Below are positions 1 through 8,356 of a stretch of 64,000 bases of DNA, piece after piece. Positions within the stretch are counted from its first letter, which is position 1; every line of letters starts with the position of its first letter. The notes under the pieces were generated by a model. The model was not told the origin of the DNA and did not search any database. It saw only the letters and a program-made list of their open reading frames with translations. This stretch comes from Pseudooceanicola sp050897975. GTDB lineage: Bacteria; Pseudomonadota; Alphaproteobacteria; Rhodobacterales; Rhodobacteraceae. Made by a program: the position numbers and the translations under genes. The stretch is from NCBI RefSeq assembly GCF_050897975.1, contig NZ_JBPAXY010000004.1:186001-250000 (forward strand), read 5' to 3'.

Positions 1-746
1 TCGGCATCGCCCCCTGTTCGCCCTTCTCGGTTTCGCGCGAGTTGATGCGTGACGCCGCCCTGCTGGCGCGGGACAAGCGGGTGATGCTGCACACCCACCT
101 GGCCGAGAATGACGAGGATATCGCCTATTCCGAGGCCCAGTTCGGCTGTCGCCCCGGCCAATATGCCGAGGATCTGGGCTGGACCGGCGCGGATGTCTGG
201 CACGCCCATTGCGTGAAACTGGACGCCGCCGAGGTGTCGCTCTTTGCCCGCACCGGCACCGGCGTGGCCCATTGCCCCTGTTCCAACTGCCGGTTGGGAT
301 CGGGCATCGCGCCGGTGCGCGCCATGCGCGACGCGGGCGTCAAGGTGGGGCTGGGGGTCGACGGATCGGCCAGCAACGACAGCGGCAACCTGGTGGCCGA
401 GGCGCGCCAGGCGATGCTGTTGCAGCGGGTCAGCCGCGGCGCCGATGCCATGAGCGCCCGCGAGGCGCTGGAGATCGCCACCCGCGGCGGCGCCGATGTG
501 CTGGGCCGCCCCGACTGCGGCCGCCTGGCGCGGGGCAAACGCGCCGATATCGCCATCTGGGATGTCTCTGGCGTCGACTGCGCGGGCAGCTGGGATCCCG
601 CCGCGCTGCTGCTGGCCGGGCCGATGCGGGTGAAGCACCTGCTGGTCGAGGGGCGGCAGCTGGTCCGCGACGGGCAGATGCCGCATCTGGACCTTGCCGC
701 CCTGGCTGCACATCAGCGCCGCCTGGCGCAGGAGCTGATGGCATGA
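1..746 (+). CDS. 8-oxoguanine deaminase-like amidohydrolase (5' end outside window)
   Basis: This is the C-terminal part of a zinc-dependent cyclic amidohydrolase. The frame is open from base 3 and reads APCSPFSVS before the first internal methionine, so the true start lies upstream of the window. Visible active-site motifs are HTHLAEN (metal and general-base region), HAHCVKLD and GVDGSASND, in the order found in 8-oxoguanine deaminase and hydroxyatrazine-type deaminases. These enzymes remove an amino group from a purine or triazine ring in the cytoplasm; 8-oxoguanine to urate is the best guess. The stop overlaps the start of the next gene by 4 bp (ATGA), suggesting translational coupling. 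Substrate assignment within the family is an inference. Confidence 0.8.
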   Translation, partial: GIAPCSPFSVSRELMRDAALLARDKRVMLHTHLAENDEDIAYSEAQFGCRPGQYAEDLGWTGADVWHAHCVKLDAAEVSLFARTGTGVAHCPCSNCRLGSGIAPVRAMRDAGVKVGLGVDGSASNDSGNLVAEARQAMLLQRVSRGADAMSAREALEIATRGGADVLGRPDCGRLARGKRADIAIWDVSGVDCAGSWDPAALLLAGPMRVKHLLVEGRQLVRDGQMPHLDLAALAAHQRRLAQELMA

Positions 747-1267
747 GCGCGGCGGCGCACCGATCGGGGCGCGCCCGGCTGGCCCTGCTGGCCTGTCTGG
801 CGCTGATGGCCTGCCAGGGCGGCACGGCGCGCCAGGCGCCCCTGGCCCCGGTGGTGGCGCCGGTGGCGCTGACCGACAAGGGTCCGGCGCCGGTGGTGAC
901 CCGTGAACAGGGGGATCTGCTGGCGGCGATCAACTATGCCCGCCAAAGCCGGGGCCGCGCGGCGCTGACCGCCGATCCCCAGGCCCGCCTGGCGGCGGAA
1001 CGCCATGCGCGCGACCTGCGCCATTCGGGCAGGCTCAGCCATCAGGGCTCGGACGGCAGCACGGTGGGGGAACGGGTCAGCCGCGAGGGGATCGCCTGGT
1101 GCCGGGTGGCCGAGAACCTGGCGCGCGGCCAGGATACGGCGGCGCTGGCGGTGGCGGGCTGGCTGGCCAGCCCCGGGCACCGGCGCAATCTGCTGGGCGA
1201 CTACACCCGGCTGGGCATCGCCCGTAACGGCGACCTCTGGGTCGCGGTCTTCTACAAACCCTGCTGA
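743..1267 (+). CDS. CAP/SCP-domain lipoprotein
   Basis: A 174-residue exported protein. The N-terminus has basic residues, a hydrophobic stretch and a lipobox (LMAC, Cys about residue 24), so it should be a lipoprotein anchored in the cell envelope. After a proline/alanine-rich linker comes a CAP domain (PF00188) with the usual pieces: INYARQSRG, a His in AERHARDLRHSG, the SHQGSDGST stretch, AENLARG, and GWLASPGHRRNLL. Bacterial CAP proteins are widespread and mostly uncharacterised. The ATG lies inside the stop of the preceding deaminase gene (ATGA overlap), which fixes the start and implies co-transcription, although no functional link is evident. Confidence 0.82.
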   Translation: MSAAAHRSGRARLALLACLALMACQGGTARQAPLAPVVAPVALTDKGPAPVVTREQGDLLAAINYARQSRGRAALTADPQARLAAERHARDLRHSGRLSHQGSDGSTVGERVSREGIAWCRVAENLARGQDTAALAVAGWLASPGHRRNLLGDYTRLGIARNGDLWVAVFYKPC

Positions 1268-1337
1268 GCGCCCCGGGGGCGGCTTGCCGCGCCCCGCCGA
1301 GGCGCGACGCGCAGGCCGCCGCGCCCGGTCGTCTTGA

Positions 1338-2666
1338 TCAGCTCTTGCGGGCGCGGATCACCTGCATCAGCGGCAGAACCTGGCTCATGTCCGGCCCGTG
1401 GGTCATGCCGGTCACCGCCTTGCGCAGCGGCATGAAAAGGCCCCGGCCCTTGCGGCCCGTCGCCTCTTTCACCGCCTTGGTCCAGGCGCCCCAGGTGGTC
1501 TCGTCATGGGGGCCGTCGGGCAGCATCGCCATGGCCTCGGCGATGAAATCCTCATCCTCGGGGTCGATCAGCGGCTCGGCGCCGTCGCGGAACAGGGTCC
1601 ACCAGCCGGGCAGATCCTTCAGCGTGGTGATATTGTCGCGCACCACCATCCAGAAGGCCTCGGCCTTGTCCTCGGGCACCCCGGCGGCGGCCACCGCCTC
1701 GGCCACATCCGCCAGCGGGCGGGCTTGCAGGATATGGGCGGTCAGCGGGAACAGATCCTTCTCGTCGAACTTCGTCGGTGCCGAGCCGAAGGTCGACAGA
1801 TCGAACCCCTCGGCCAGCTCCTCGACCGAGCCTGCCACCTCGACCGGCTGCGACGAGCCCAGGCGCGCCATCAGCGACAGCAGGGCCATCGGCTCGACGC
1901 CCTGCGCCCGCAGGTCGCGGATCGACAGCACGCCCAGACGTTTCGACAGCGCCTCGCCCTGCGGGCCGGTCAGAAGCGAGTGGTGGGCGAAACTCGGAAC
2001 CGTGCCGCCCAGGGCCTGGATGATCTGGATCTGGGTGGCAGTATTGGTCACATGGTCGGACCCGCGCACCACATGGGTCACGCCCATCTCGGTGTCATCA
2101 ACCACCGAGGCGAGGGTATAGAGCATCTGCCCGTCGGCCCGGATCAGCACCGGGTCCGAAACCGAGGCGGCGTCGATCGAGATCTCGCCCAGGATGCCGT
2201 CCTCCCAGTTGATCCGCTGCTGGTCCAGCTTGAAGCGCCAGACGCCGGGCCCGCGCTCTTCGCGCAGCTTCGCCTTCTCGTCGTCCGACAGATCCAGGGC
2301 GGCGCGGTCATAGACCGGCGGCTTGCCCATGTTCAGCTGCTTCTTGCGCTTCAGGTCCAGCTCGGTGGGGGTCTCGAAGGCCTCGTAGAAGCGGCCCATG
2401 CCGCGCAGCTTTTCGGCGGCCTCCAGGTAACGCTCCATCCGCTTGGACTGGTATTCGATGCGGTCCCAGGTCAGGCCCAGCCAGTCCAGGTCTTCCATGA
2501 TCCCGTCGATATATTCCTGCTTCGAGCGTTCCTGGTCGGTGTCGTCGATGCGCAGGATGAACTGGCCGCCGGCCTTGCGGGCGATCAGGAAGTTGAACAG
2601 CGCGGTGCGCAGGTTGCCGACGTGGATATAGCCGGTCGGGCTGGGGGCAAAACGGGTGGTGGTCAT
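1338..2666 (-). CDS. gltX: Glutamate-tRNA ligase (GluRS2 type)
   Basis: A 442-residue class I aminoacyl-tRNA synthetase that charges tRNA with glutamate. The HIGH motif appears as HVGN (residues 15-18, in FAPSPTGYIHVGN) and the KMSKS loop as ALSKRLG, a pattern typical of the second GluRS type (GltX2) of alphaproteobacteria. Organisms with two copies often use one for tRNA-Gln misacylation followed by GatCAB amidation; which role this copy has cannot be told from here. The ATG at 2666 follows AGGAG at good spacing; the frame is open further upstream, but that part is low-complexity and unlike the family. Confidence 0.95.
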   Translation of the reverse strand: MTTTRFAPSPTGYIHVGNLRTALFNFLIARKAGGQFILRIDDTDQERSKQEYIDGIMEDLDWLGLTWDRIEYQSKRMERYLEAAEKLRGMGRFYEAFETPTELDLKRKKQLNMGKPPVYDRAALDLSDDEKAKLREERGPGVWRFKLDQQRINWEDGILGEISIDAASVSDPVLIRADGQMLYTLASVVDDTEMGVTHVVRGSDHVTNTATQIQIIQALGGTVPSFAHHSLLTGPQGEALSKRLGVLSIRDLRAQGVEPMALLSLMARLGSSQPVEVAGSVEELAEGFDLSTFGSAPTKFDEKDLFPLTAHILQARPLADVAEAVAAAGVPEDKAEAFWMVVRDNITTLKDLPGWWTLFRDGAEPLIDPEDEDFIAEAMAMLPDGPHDETTWGAWTKAVKEATGRKGRGLFMPLRKAVTGMTHGPDMSQVLPLMQVIRARKS

Positions 2667-2830
2667 GGCGAACTCCTGTTGCGCGCCTCTAAGCACGGCC
2701 TGCGCCGATTGTCCAGAAAACGCACGGTCTCTGAGCCGGGCCGCCCCGCCGGGCGCCCCACTTTCGAAGCCGGACGCGTGGCCCCATCCACCCAAAACGC
2801 CCCGGCCGCCTCTCCACGTCACCCCTGCTC

Positions 2831-2884
2831 TTTCACCGGGCCGAAACTACTCCGGGGGAGCCGCAGGCGGGGGCAGAGCCCCCC
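2831..2884 (-). repeat. Gene-end element copy 1 (after the formyl-THF cyclo-ligase gene)
   Basis: Read on the minus strand, downstream of the stop at 2904, this has three parts: a G/C hairpin (2869-2884, G5-CTCTG-C5 type), a second small hairpin (GCC-TGC-GGC, 2860-2868), and an AT-containing core starting CTCCCCCGGAGTAGTTTCGG. The same architecture recurs at seven other gene 3' ends in the window. It probably acts as a terminator or mRNA 3'-end stabiliser; the function is inferred. Confidence 0.6.
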
Positions 2885-2903
2885 TCCGCCGCCCGCCCAG
2901 GGC

Positions 2904-3467
2904 TCAGCGGGTGAAATCAAGGACCTCGCGCTCGGTCACGATCATGTCCAGCGGCTGATCGGTGGCCTCGCGCGGCAGGTTCTCGGCCTCCTGCGCGGCA
3001 TAGGCAAAACCGATGGCCAGCGTGGGACGCAGGCCGCGCAGCTCTTCCAGGGTGCGGTCGTAGAAGCCGCCGCCATAGCCCAGGCGCGTGCCGCTGCGGT
3101 CGAAGGCCACCAGCGGCAGGATCAGGATCTCGGGGGTGATCCAGTCGTCCACCGCCGGGACGGCGGCGCCGAAGGGGCCCTCGCGCATCGCCATGCCCGG
3201 CTCCCAGCGGGAAAAGCGCAGCGGCAGCCCGTGATCCTCGATCACCGGCAGGCAGACCGGGCCATGGGCGGCGGCCTCTTCCATGGCGGCAAGCGGCGGG
3301 ATCTCGGTGCGGATCGGCCAGTAGCCCGCCAGGGGCACCCCGCGATAGCCCGCCAGAACCGAGGAGAGCATCCCGGCGCGCCCCGGCCCGGCCTCGGCAT
3401 GGGCGGCCTTGCGGCGGGCGAAGGCCGCCTTGCGGGCCGCCGACTTGGCTTCGGCCAGGGCGCTCAT
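2904..3467 (-). CDS. fthC: 5-formyltetrahydrofolate cyclo-ligase
   Basis: 187 residues, full length for the MTHFS family. It converts 5-formyl-THF to 5,10-methenyl-THF using ATP in one-carbon metabolism. An N-terminal Arg/Lys-rich helix (KSAARKAAFARRKAA) is followed by YWPIRTEI and the diagnostic C-terminal stretch PLVAFDRSGTRLGYGGGFYD. It overlaps the upstream mgtE gene by 4 bp (ATGA, 3464-3467), so the two are probably co-transcribed and translationally coupled. The glycine cleavage operon about 5 kb away also feeds the folate pool, but on a separate transcript. Confidence 0.93.
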   Translation of the reverse strand: MSALAEAKSAARKAAFARRKAAHAEAGPGRAGMLSSVLAGYRGVPLAGYWPIRTEIPPLAAMEEAAAHGPVCLPVIEDHGLPLRFSRWEPGMAMREGPFGAAVPAVDDWITPEILILPLVAFDRSGTRLGYGGGFYDRTLEELRGLRPTLAIGFAYAAQEAENLPREATDQPLDMIVTEREVLDFTR

Positions 3468-4891
3468 AGCAGCACCGTCCCGGCCAGGCCCAGGAAGGCG
3501 AAGAAGCCCACCACATCGGTCACCGTGGTGACGAAGGTGCCCGAGGCCAGCGCCGGGTCGATCTTCAGCCGGTCCAGCACCACCGGCACGGCGATGCCCG
3601 CCAGTCCCGCCACCACCAGGTTGATCACCATGGCCGCCGCGATCACCCCGCCCAGGGCCGGGCTGCCGAACCAGATCAGCCCGACGATGCCCATGACCAC
3701 CGCAAAGGCCAGCCCGTTGACCAGCCCCACCAGGGTCTCACGCCGCAGCACCCGCCAGACGTTCGATCCGGTCAGGTCTTTCGTCGCAATGGCACGCACC
3801 GCCACGGTCAGGGCCTGGGTGCCCGCATTGCCCCCCATCGAGGCCACGATGGGCATCAGCACCGCCAGGGCCACGAACTGCGCGATGGTCTCTTCAAACA
3901 GCGAGATCACCAGAGAGGCGATGACCGCCGTGCCAAGGTTCACCGCCAGCCAGGGCAGGCGCTGTTTCACCGTCTCGGTCACCCGGTCGTTCAGCGAGCC
4001 CTCGCCGACACCGGCCAGGCGCAGGATGTCTTCCTCGTGTTCCTCGTCCATCACGATCATCGCATCGTCGATGGTGATCACGCCGACCAGCCGCTCGTCC
4101 TCGTCCACCACCGGGGCCGAGATCATGTGATACTGGTTGAAGGCATAGGCCACCTCGCCCTCGTCCTGCATCGCGGGGATGGTGCGGAAGCTGGGCTCGG
4201 TGATCTCGGACAGTTCGGTGCGCCGCGGCGAGGCCATCAGCTTGCCCAGGGTGACATGGGCCACCGGGCGCATCTTTGGGTCGACCAGGATGACGTGATA
4301 GAACTGCTCGGGCAGATCCTCGCGTTCGCGCATCATGTCGATGGCCTGGCCCACGGTCCAGAATTCGGGCACCGCCACCACCTCGCGCTGCATCAGGCGA
4401 CCGGCGGATTCCTCGGGGTAGGACAGGGCCTGTTCGACGGCGTGGCGGTCGCTGTCTTCCAGCGCGTCCAGAACCGCCTCTTGCTGTTCCTCCTCCAGGT
4501 ATTCGACCAGGTCGACCACGTCATCGGAATCCAGTTCCCGCACGGCTTCCTTCAGCACGTCCGGGGTCAGCAGCTGGATCACTTCCTCGCGGATGCTGTC
4601 ATCCAGTTCCGACAGGATCTCGCCGTCGAATTCGCGGTCGTACAGCAGCACCAGCCGCCGCCGGTCATAGGCGTTCACCTGTTCCAGAAGGTCGGCGATG
4701 TCGGCCGCGTGCAGCGGCTCCATCAGCTCGACCAGCTTTTCGCGGTCGCCGGTGTCCACCGCAAAGAGGATGGCCGCGACATTGCGCCGGTCGAGGGTGT
4801 AGCCGTCCTGTTCCTCGGGCGGGTCCTGCGGCTCGGGAGAGAAATGCTCGGGGCCGGTTTCGGGGTCGATTTTCTGCTCGATCTCGGTCAT
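3464..4891 (-). CDS. mgtE: Magnesium transporter MgtE
   Basis: 475 residues, full length. The order matches MgtE: an acidic N-terminal cytoplasmic domain (about 35-155), a CBS pair (about 165-285), then five membrane segments (about 310-475). The conserved pore stretch SMGGNAGTQALTVA (351-364) and the last-helix Asp in TTVTDVVGFF (D459), which lines the Mg2+ site in studied homologues, are both present. It is a Mg2+-gated inner-membrane channel/transporter. The ATG at 4891 has an AGAGGG ribosome site; the open frame upstream is non-coding by content. It is divergent from the guanine deaminase gene and overlaps fthC. Confidence 0.95.
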   Translation of the reverse strand: MTEIEQKIDPETGPEHFSPEPQDPPEEQDGYTLDRRNVAAILFAVDTGDREKLVELMEPLHAADIADLLEQVNAYDRRRLVLLYDREFDGEILSELDDSIREEVIQLLTPDVLKEAVRELDSDDVVDLVEYLEEEQQEAVLDALEDSDRHAVEQALSYPEESAGRLMQREVVAVPEFWTVGQAIDMMREREDLPEQFYHVILVDPKMRPVAHVTLGKLMASPRRTELSEITEPSFRTIPAMQDEGEVAYAFNQYHMISAPVVDEDERLVGVITIDDAMIVMDEEHEEDILRLAGVGEGSLNDRVTETVKQRLPWLAVNLGTAVIASLVISLFEETIAQFVALAVLMPIVASMGGNAGTQALTVAVRAIATKDLTGSNVWRVLRRETLVGLVNGLAFAVVMGIVGLIWFGSPALGGVIAAAMVINLVVAGLAGIAVPVVLDRLKIDPALASGTFVTTVTDVVGFFAFLGLAGTVLL

Positions 4892-5047
4892 CGCGGGCCC
4901 TCTTTGCTCTGGCTCTGACCATATGGGACGACGGGGGCGGGAAACAATGCCGGAGGTGCGTTTACGCGCCCCGGTGGCGGCGATACTCTGGGCGGCGGTC
5001 ACCGCGATGGCGACCGGGGACACAGGCGGGACAGAAGGATGGGTGCC

Positions 5048-6340
5048 ATGGCGGAAAAGCTGCTGCTGACGGGGCGGGTGATGGATTTCACCGGCGATCC
5101 CTTCAAGGCGCCCTGGGCCGATTGCGTCGAGGTCGAAGAGCACGGCGGGCTGCTGATCGAAGGCGGTACGATCACCGCGCGCGGGCCGGTCGATCCGCTG
5201 AAGGCAGCGCATCCGGATGCGCGGGTCATCGACTATGGCCAGGGCCTGATCCTGCCCGGCTTCGTCGACGCCCATGTGCATTTCCCGCAGACCGCGATGA
5301 TCGCCAGCTGGGGCAAGCGGCTGATCGACTGGCTGAACAGCTATACCTTCCCCGAAGAGATGAAATTCGCCGATCCCGCCTATGCGGCCGAGATCGCGGC
5401 GCGCTATCTGGACCTGACCACGGCCCATGGCACCACCTCGATGGTCAGCTTCTGCACCATCCATCCCGAAAGCGTCGAGGCCTTCTTTGCCGAGGCCGAG
5501 AGGCGCGGTCAGCGGGTGGTGGCGGGCAAGACCTGCATGGACCGCAACGCCCCCGACGGGCTGCGCGACGACGCGCAAAGCGCCTATGACCAGTCCAAGG
5601 CCCTGCTGGAGGCCTGGCACGGCCGGGGGCGGATCTCCTACGCGATCACCCCGCGCTTCTCGCCCACCTCGACGCCCGAGCAGCTGGCGGCGCTTGGCGC
5701 GCTTTGGGCCGAGCATCCCGAGGTGCTGATGCAGACCCACCTCAGCGAGCAGACCGACGAGATCGCCTGGGTGCGCGGCCTCTACCCGCAGGCGCGCGAT
5801 TACCTGGATACCTACGAGGCCTACGGCCTGCTGGGCCAGAACGGCCTTTACGGCCATTCCATCCACCTGGAGCCGCGCGAGATCGCCCGGCTCGATGAGC
5901 TGGGCGCGGCGGTGGTGCATTGCCCGACCTCGAATACCTTCATCGGCTCGGGCCTCTTCGACATGAAGGGGATCACCCAGACCAGGATCCGCGTGGGCCT
6001 GGCCACGGATACCGGCGGCGGGTCCGACTTCTCGATGCTGCGCACCATGGCCGCGGCCTATGAGGTGGGCCAGCTGCGCCACAACCCGCTGCACCCGGCG
6101 CAATTGCTGTGGCTGGCCACCGCCGGATCGGCGGGCGCCCTGGGGATGACCGACCGGATCGGCACCCTGGCGCCGGGCTCCGAGGCGGATGTGGTGGTGC
6201 TGGATCTTGCGTCCACGCCCGCCATCGCGCAGCGCGAGGCCCAGGCCGCGGACATCTGGGAGGCCGTCTTCCCCACCATCATGATGGGCGATGACCGCGC
6301 GGTGCAGGCGGTCTGGATCGGCGGGCGCCAGGCGCTCTGA
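5048..6340 (+). CDS. guaD: Guanine deaminase
   Basis: 430 residues from the ATG at 5048. It hydrolyses guanine to xanthine and ammonia. The amidohydrolase zinc ligands are visible: HVH in GFVDAHVHFPQ (H76, H78), MQTHLSEQTDEI, GHSIHLE and the late Asp in LATDTGGGSDFS. An ATG also exists at 5039, but AGAAGG ends directly against it, while the 5048 ATG has that ribosome site 9 bases upstream, so 5048 is preferred. Together with the deaminase at the window start, it indicates purine-base catabolism. It ends about 120 bp before the channel gene, with no obvious shared operon. Confidence 0.95.
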   Translation: MAEKLLLTGRVMDFTGDPFKAPWADCVEVEEHGGLLIEGGTITARGPVDPLKAAHPDARVIDYGQGLILPGFVDAHVHFPQTAMIASWGKRLIDWLNSYTFPEEMKFADPAYAAEIAARYLDLTTAHGTTSMVSFCTIHPESVEAFFAEAERRGQRVVAGKTCMDRNAPDGLRDDAQSAYDQSKALLEAWHGRGRISYAITPRFSPTSTPEQLAALGALWAEHPEVLMQTHLSEQTDEIAWVRGLYPQARDYLDTYEAYGLLGQNGLYGHSIHLEPREIARLDELGAAVVHCPTSNTFIGSGLFDMKGITQTRIRVGLATDTGGGSDFSMLRTMAAAYEVGQLRHNPLHPAQLLWLATAGSAGALGMTDRIGTLAPGSEADVVVLDLASTPAIAQREAQAADIWEAVFPTIMMGDDRAVQAVWIGGRQAL

Positions 6341-6457
6341 GCGGCGCGATCCCCTGGCGCGCGGTGCCCGGGGCTTGGCTCGGCCCTTGGCGCGGGCGTC
6401 GTTTCTGTGGCAAAACCGCCCGAATGCCAGCAGCGACAGGGAGGCACCGCGGCCCGC

Positions 6458-6901
6458 ATGGGATCCTTGGTTCATCAGATCTGGATCGGATCGGTCCTTG
6501 TCATCATCTCGGTGCTGATCTCGGCGGTGATCTTCGTCGCGCTGGAAGCGATGGTGGCGCGGGCGCACCGCTGGCTGATGCGCCCGCCGCACCGCCCGAA
6601 ACTGGCGCTGGTGCTGGTCGGCACGGTGATCGGGGCGCTGGCGATGATCACCATCAGCGTCTGGATCTGGGCCCTGGCCTTCCTCTGGCTGGGGGTCTTC
6701 GACGGCATCGAGGAATCGCTTTATTTCGCCCTGGAAAGCTTCACCACCCTGGGGTTCGGTGACCTGCTGGCGCCGACCGAATGGCGCATCCTGGGGGGGA
6801 TGACGGCGGTCAACGGGTTCCTCAACATCGGCATGATCTCGGCCATCGTGCTGGAGGTGATCCGCTATGTGCGCCGCAACCAGATGGCCACGCCGCTTTG
6901 A
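6458..6901 (+). CDS. Two-transmembrane potassium-channel-like protein (Ion_trans_2)
   Basis: 147 residues with an N-terminal hydrophobic helix (about 5-30), a second (about 48-72), a pore loop and a final helix. The pore carries TTLGFGDLLAP, close to the TxGYGD potassium selectivity filter with Phe in place of Tyr. No RCK or other regulatory domain is attached, so it is a minimal channel subunit that would have to assemble as a tetramer in the inner membrane. The ATG at 6458 follows AGGGAGG; a GTG at 6407 in the same frame would add 17 polar residues and is less likely. Ion selectivity is inferred from the filter alone. Confidence 0.75.
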   Translation: MGSLVHQIWIGSVLVIISVLISAVIFVALEAMVARAHRWLMRPPHRPKLALVLVGTVIGALAMITISVWIWALAFLWLGVFDGIEESLYFALESFTTLGFGDLLAPTEWRILGGMTAVNGFLNIGMISAIVLEVIRYVRRNQMATPL

Positions 6902-6915
6902 GGTGCCAGGGGGTA

Positions 6916-6977
6916 GGGGGCGCTGCCCCCGGCTCCGTGTCGGAGCCTCCCCCGGAGTATTTTCAGCCCGGTGAATG
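6916..6977 (+). repeat. Gene-end element copy 2 (after the channel gene)
   Basis: Plus-strand copy 14 bp after the channel stop: hairpin 1 GGGGG-CGCTG-CCCCC (6916-6930), hairpin 2 GGCTCCG-TGT-CGGAGCC (6931-6947), then the core TCCCCCGGAGTATTTTCAGC and on to GAATG (6948-6977). The last 24 bp (6954-6977) form a perfect inverted repeat with 7016-7039, which belongs to the oppositely oriented copy of the convergent gene. Confidence 0.7.
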
Positions 6978-7015
6978 GGAATAGGGGCGCGGGAGGCGGG
7001 GGAGACGCTTCTGTT

Positions 7016-7053
7016 CATTCACCGGGCTGAAAATACTCCCGCCGGAGGCGGCC
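7016..7053 (-). repeat. Gene-end element copy 3 (after the cyclotransferase-like gene)
   Basis: Minus-strand copy following the stop at 7077. The core (7016-7039) is the exact reverse complement of 6954-6977. It is preceded on the minus strand by one clear small hairpin, CCGCC-TCC-GGCGG (7039-7051). Two opposite copies here close a convergent gene pair, so the junction as a whole could form a large bidirectional terminator. Confidence 0.65.
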
Positions 7054-7076
7054 GCGGGCAGACAGGCGCGCGCGAC

Positions 7077-7646
7077 CTAGTCCGAAAGGCGCGCCACCCG
7101 CAGCCGGGCCAGGTGCTGATCGACCAGCTGGCGGTCCTCGGGCGACAGGGCTTGCGCGCGCGGATAGCGGGGCGCGGCGCGATCATCCAGCACCGGCGTT
7201 GTGTCCCAGCCATCGGTGGTGTCGAAGAACCGCGCCACGCCCGGCTCGCCGAACTCGGTCCGGTAGCCCTGCACCACCACGTCGAGGTAGGACAGCAGGA
7301 TCGCACGGGGCGCCGGGGCGGGCGGATGTTTCGCCGCCGGGATCGAGTAGATGGCAATCTCCACCGGGGCGCCGTCATGGGCGATATGGGGCGTGGCGGG
7401 CAGCCGGTCGTAGGCTGCTTCGCGCAGGTCCAGCGCCGCCCAGTCGGCCCCGGGCACGGGCGCGATCAGCCCCTCGATCTCGGTGCCCGCATGGGGCACT
7501 GCCGTCAGGATCGCCACCTCATGGGGGCCGGTATGCCGCCACAGCCGCCGCCACCCCTGCGCCCGGGCGGGCCGGGCGTCGCCGTAGACATGGGTGGCGC
7601 GGTTCACCAGGCTGCCGTAGCCGAAGAAATGCGGGTCTGCCGTCAC
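7077..7646 (-). CDS. Gamma-glutamylcyclotransferase-like protein
   Basis: 189 residues from a GTG at 7646. The N-terminus has FFGYGSLVN, the nucleotide-free glutamyl-binding loop signature of the GGCT/AIG2-like fold, followed by HTGPHEVAILTAV and an acidic residue in the expected mid-protein region. Family members cyclise gamma-glutamyl groups to 5-oxoproline or act on related amides; the substrate here is unknown. GGAGG sits 7 bases before the GTG, while the ATG at 7691 has no ribosome site and lies in the FNR-type box region, so the GTG is preferred. It is divergent from the Rrf2 regulator. Confidence 0.72.
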   Translation of the reverse strand: MTADPHFFGYGSLVNRATHVYGDARPARAQGWRRLWRHTGPHEVAILTAVPHAGTEIEGLIAPVPGADWAALDLREAAYDRLPATPHIAHDGAPVEIAIYSIPAAKHPPAPAPRAILLSYLDVVVQGYRTEFGEPGVARFFDTTDGWDTTPVLDDRAAPRYPRAQALSPEDRQLVDQHLARLRVARLSD

Positions 7647-7671
7647 TGTTTCTGCCTCCAATCGTTTCGCT

Positions 7672-7685
7672 TTGATGTAGGTCAA
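7672..7685. promoter_or_regulatory. FNR/FnrL-type box, overlapping a second dyad
   Basis: TTGAT-GTAG-GTCAA matches the FNR consensus TTGATnnnnATCAA at nine of ten defined positions. It lies about 25 bp before the cyclotransferase GTG and 130 bp before the Rrf2 gene. Extending right gives GATGTA-N7-TACATC (7674-7692), which resembles one good half of an NsrR-type site (AAGATGTATTT on the minus strand). Oxygen- or NO-linked control of one or both divergent genes is inferred. Confidence 0.5.
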
Positions 7686-7814
7686 ATACATCTTGCGCCG
7701 CTGCGGTCATATCTGACGCGGATGCGATACGCCGGCCGGGGGCCGTGCCGTGTCGCGATCACCCGAGGACGGGACGCCCCTGCGCGCCCCGGAACCCAGG
7801 CGAGAGGGCACGAC

Positions 7815-8261
7815 ATGCGGCTGACGAAACGCACCAATATCTCCATGCGGGTACTGATGTATTGCGCGGTGAACAAGGGTCGGCTGGTCACCAAGGCCGA
7901 GATTGCCGAGGCCTGTAACATTTCCGAAAACCACCTGGCACAGGTGATCAACCGTCTGGGCCAGCTGGGATTCCTGATGACCCAGCGGGGCCGTAACGGC
8001 GGCATGACCCTTGGCCAGCCCGCCACCGTGATCCGCGTGGGCGACGTGTTTCGCGCCGTGGAATCGCCGGTGCCGATCGCCGAATGCTTCGCCGACAGCG
8101 CCAATACCTGCCCGCTGGTCAATGTCTGCCGCCTGCGCGAGGCGATCGACCGTGCCACCCAGGCCTTCTATGCCTCGCTGGACGACGTCACCCTGGACGA
8201 ACTGGTGTGCGAGAACCCCGGCCTGGCGGAATTGCTGAGCCCGGTGGCCTGTCCCGCCTGA
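7815..8261 (+). CDS. Rrf2-family transcriptional regulator, NsrR-like
   Basis: 148 residues. A winged-helix N-terminus (MRLTKRTNISMRVLMY, then ISENHLAQVINRLGQLGF and QRGRNGGMTLG) is followed by three cysteines spaced C-x7-C-x5-C (ECFADSANTCPLVNVC), the Fe-S cluster pattern of sensing Rrf2 proteins such as NsrR. NsrR-type proteins lose DNA binding when NO attacks the cluster. The first Cys interval is longer than in E. coli NsrR, so ligand specificity is uncertain. An FNR-type box and an NsrR-like half-site lie in the upstream divergent region. A perfect CCCACGTGGG palindrome sits 6 bp after the stop. Confidence 0.85.
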   Translation: MRLTKRTNISMRVLMYCAVNKGRLVTKAEIAEACNISENHLAQVINRLGQLGFLMTQRGRNGGMTLGQPATVIRVGDVFRAVESPVPIAECFADSANTCPLVNVCRLREAIDRATQAFYASLDDVTLDELVCENPGLAELLSPVACPA

Positions 8262-8356
8262 TTTTTCCCCACGTGGGTCCCCGTGCGCCCCGGACGGCGG
8301 AATGCGACCTTTGAAGAGGCTTGCGCGACCCGCATCTTTGGCTGTATCCGGGACGC

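Noticed and set aside
1398..4130. A 910-codon open frame on the plus strand antisense to gltX, fthC and mgtE
   Set aside because: It is Arg/Gly/His-rich and low complexity, has no ribosome site or family motif, and is explained by high GC opposite three well-recognised genes. Similar long antisense frames at 10115-13243 and 30785-33946 were rejected for the same reason.
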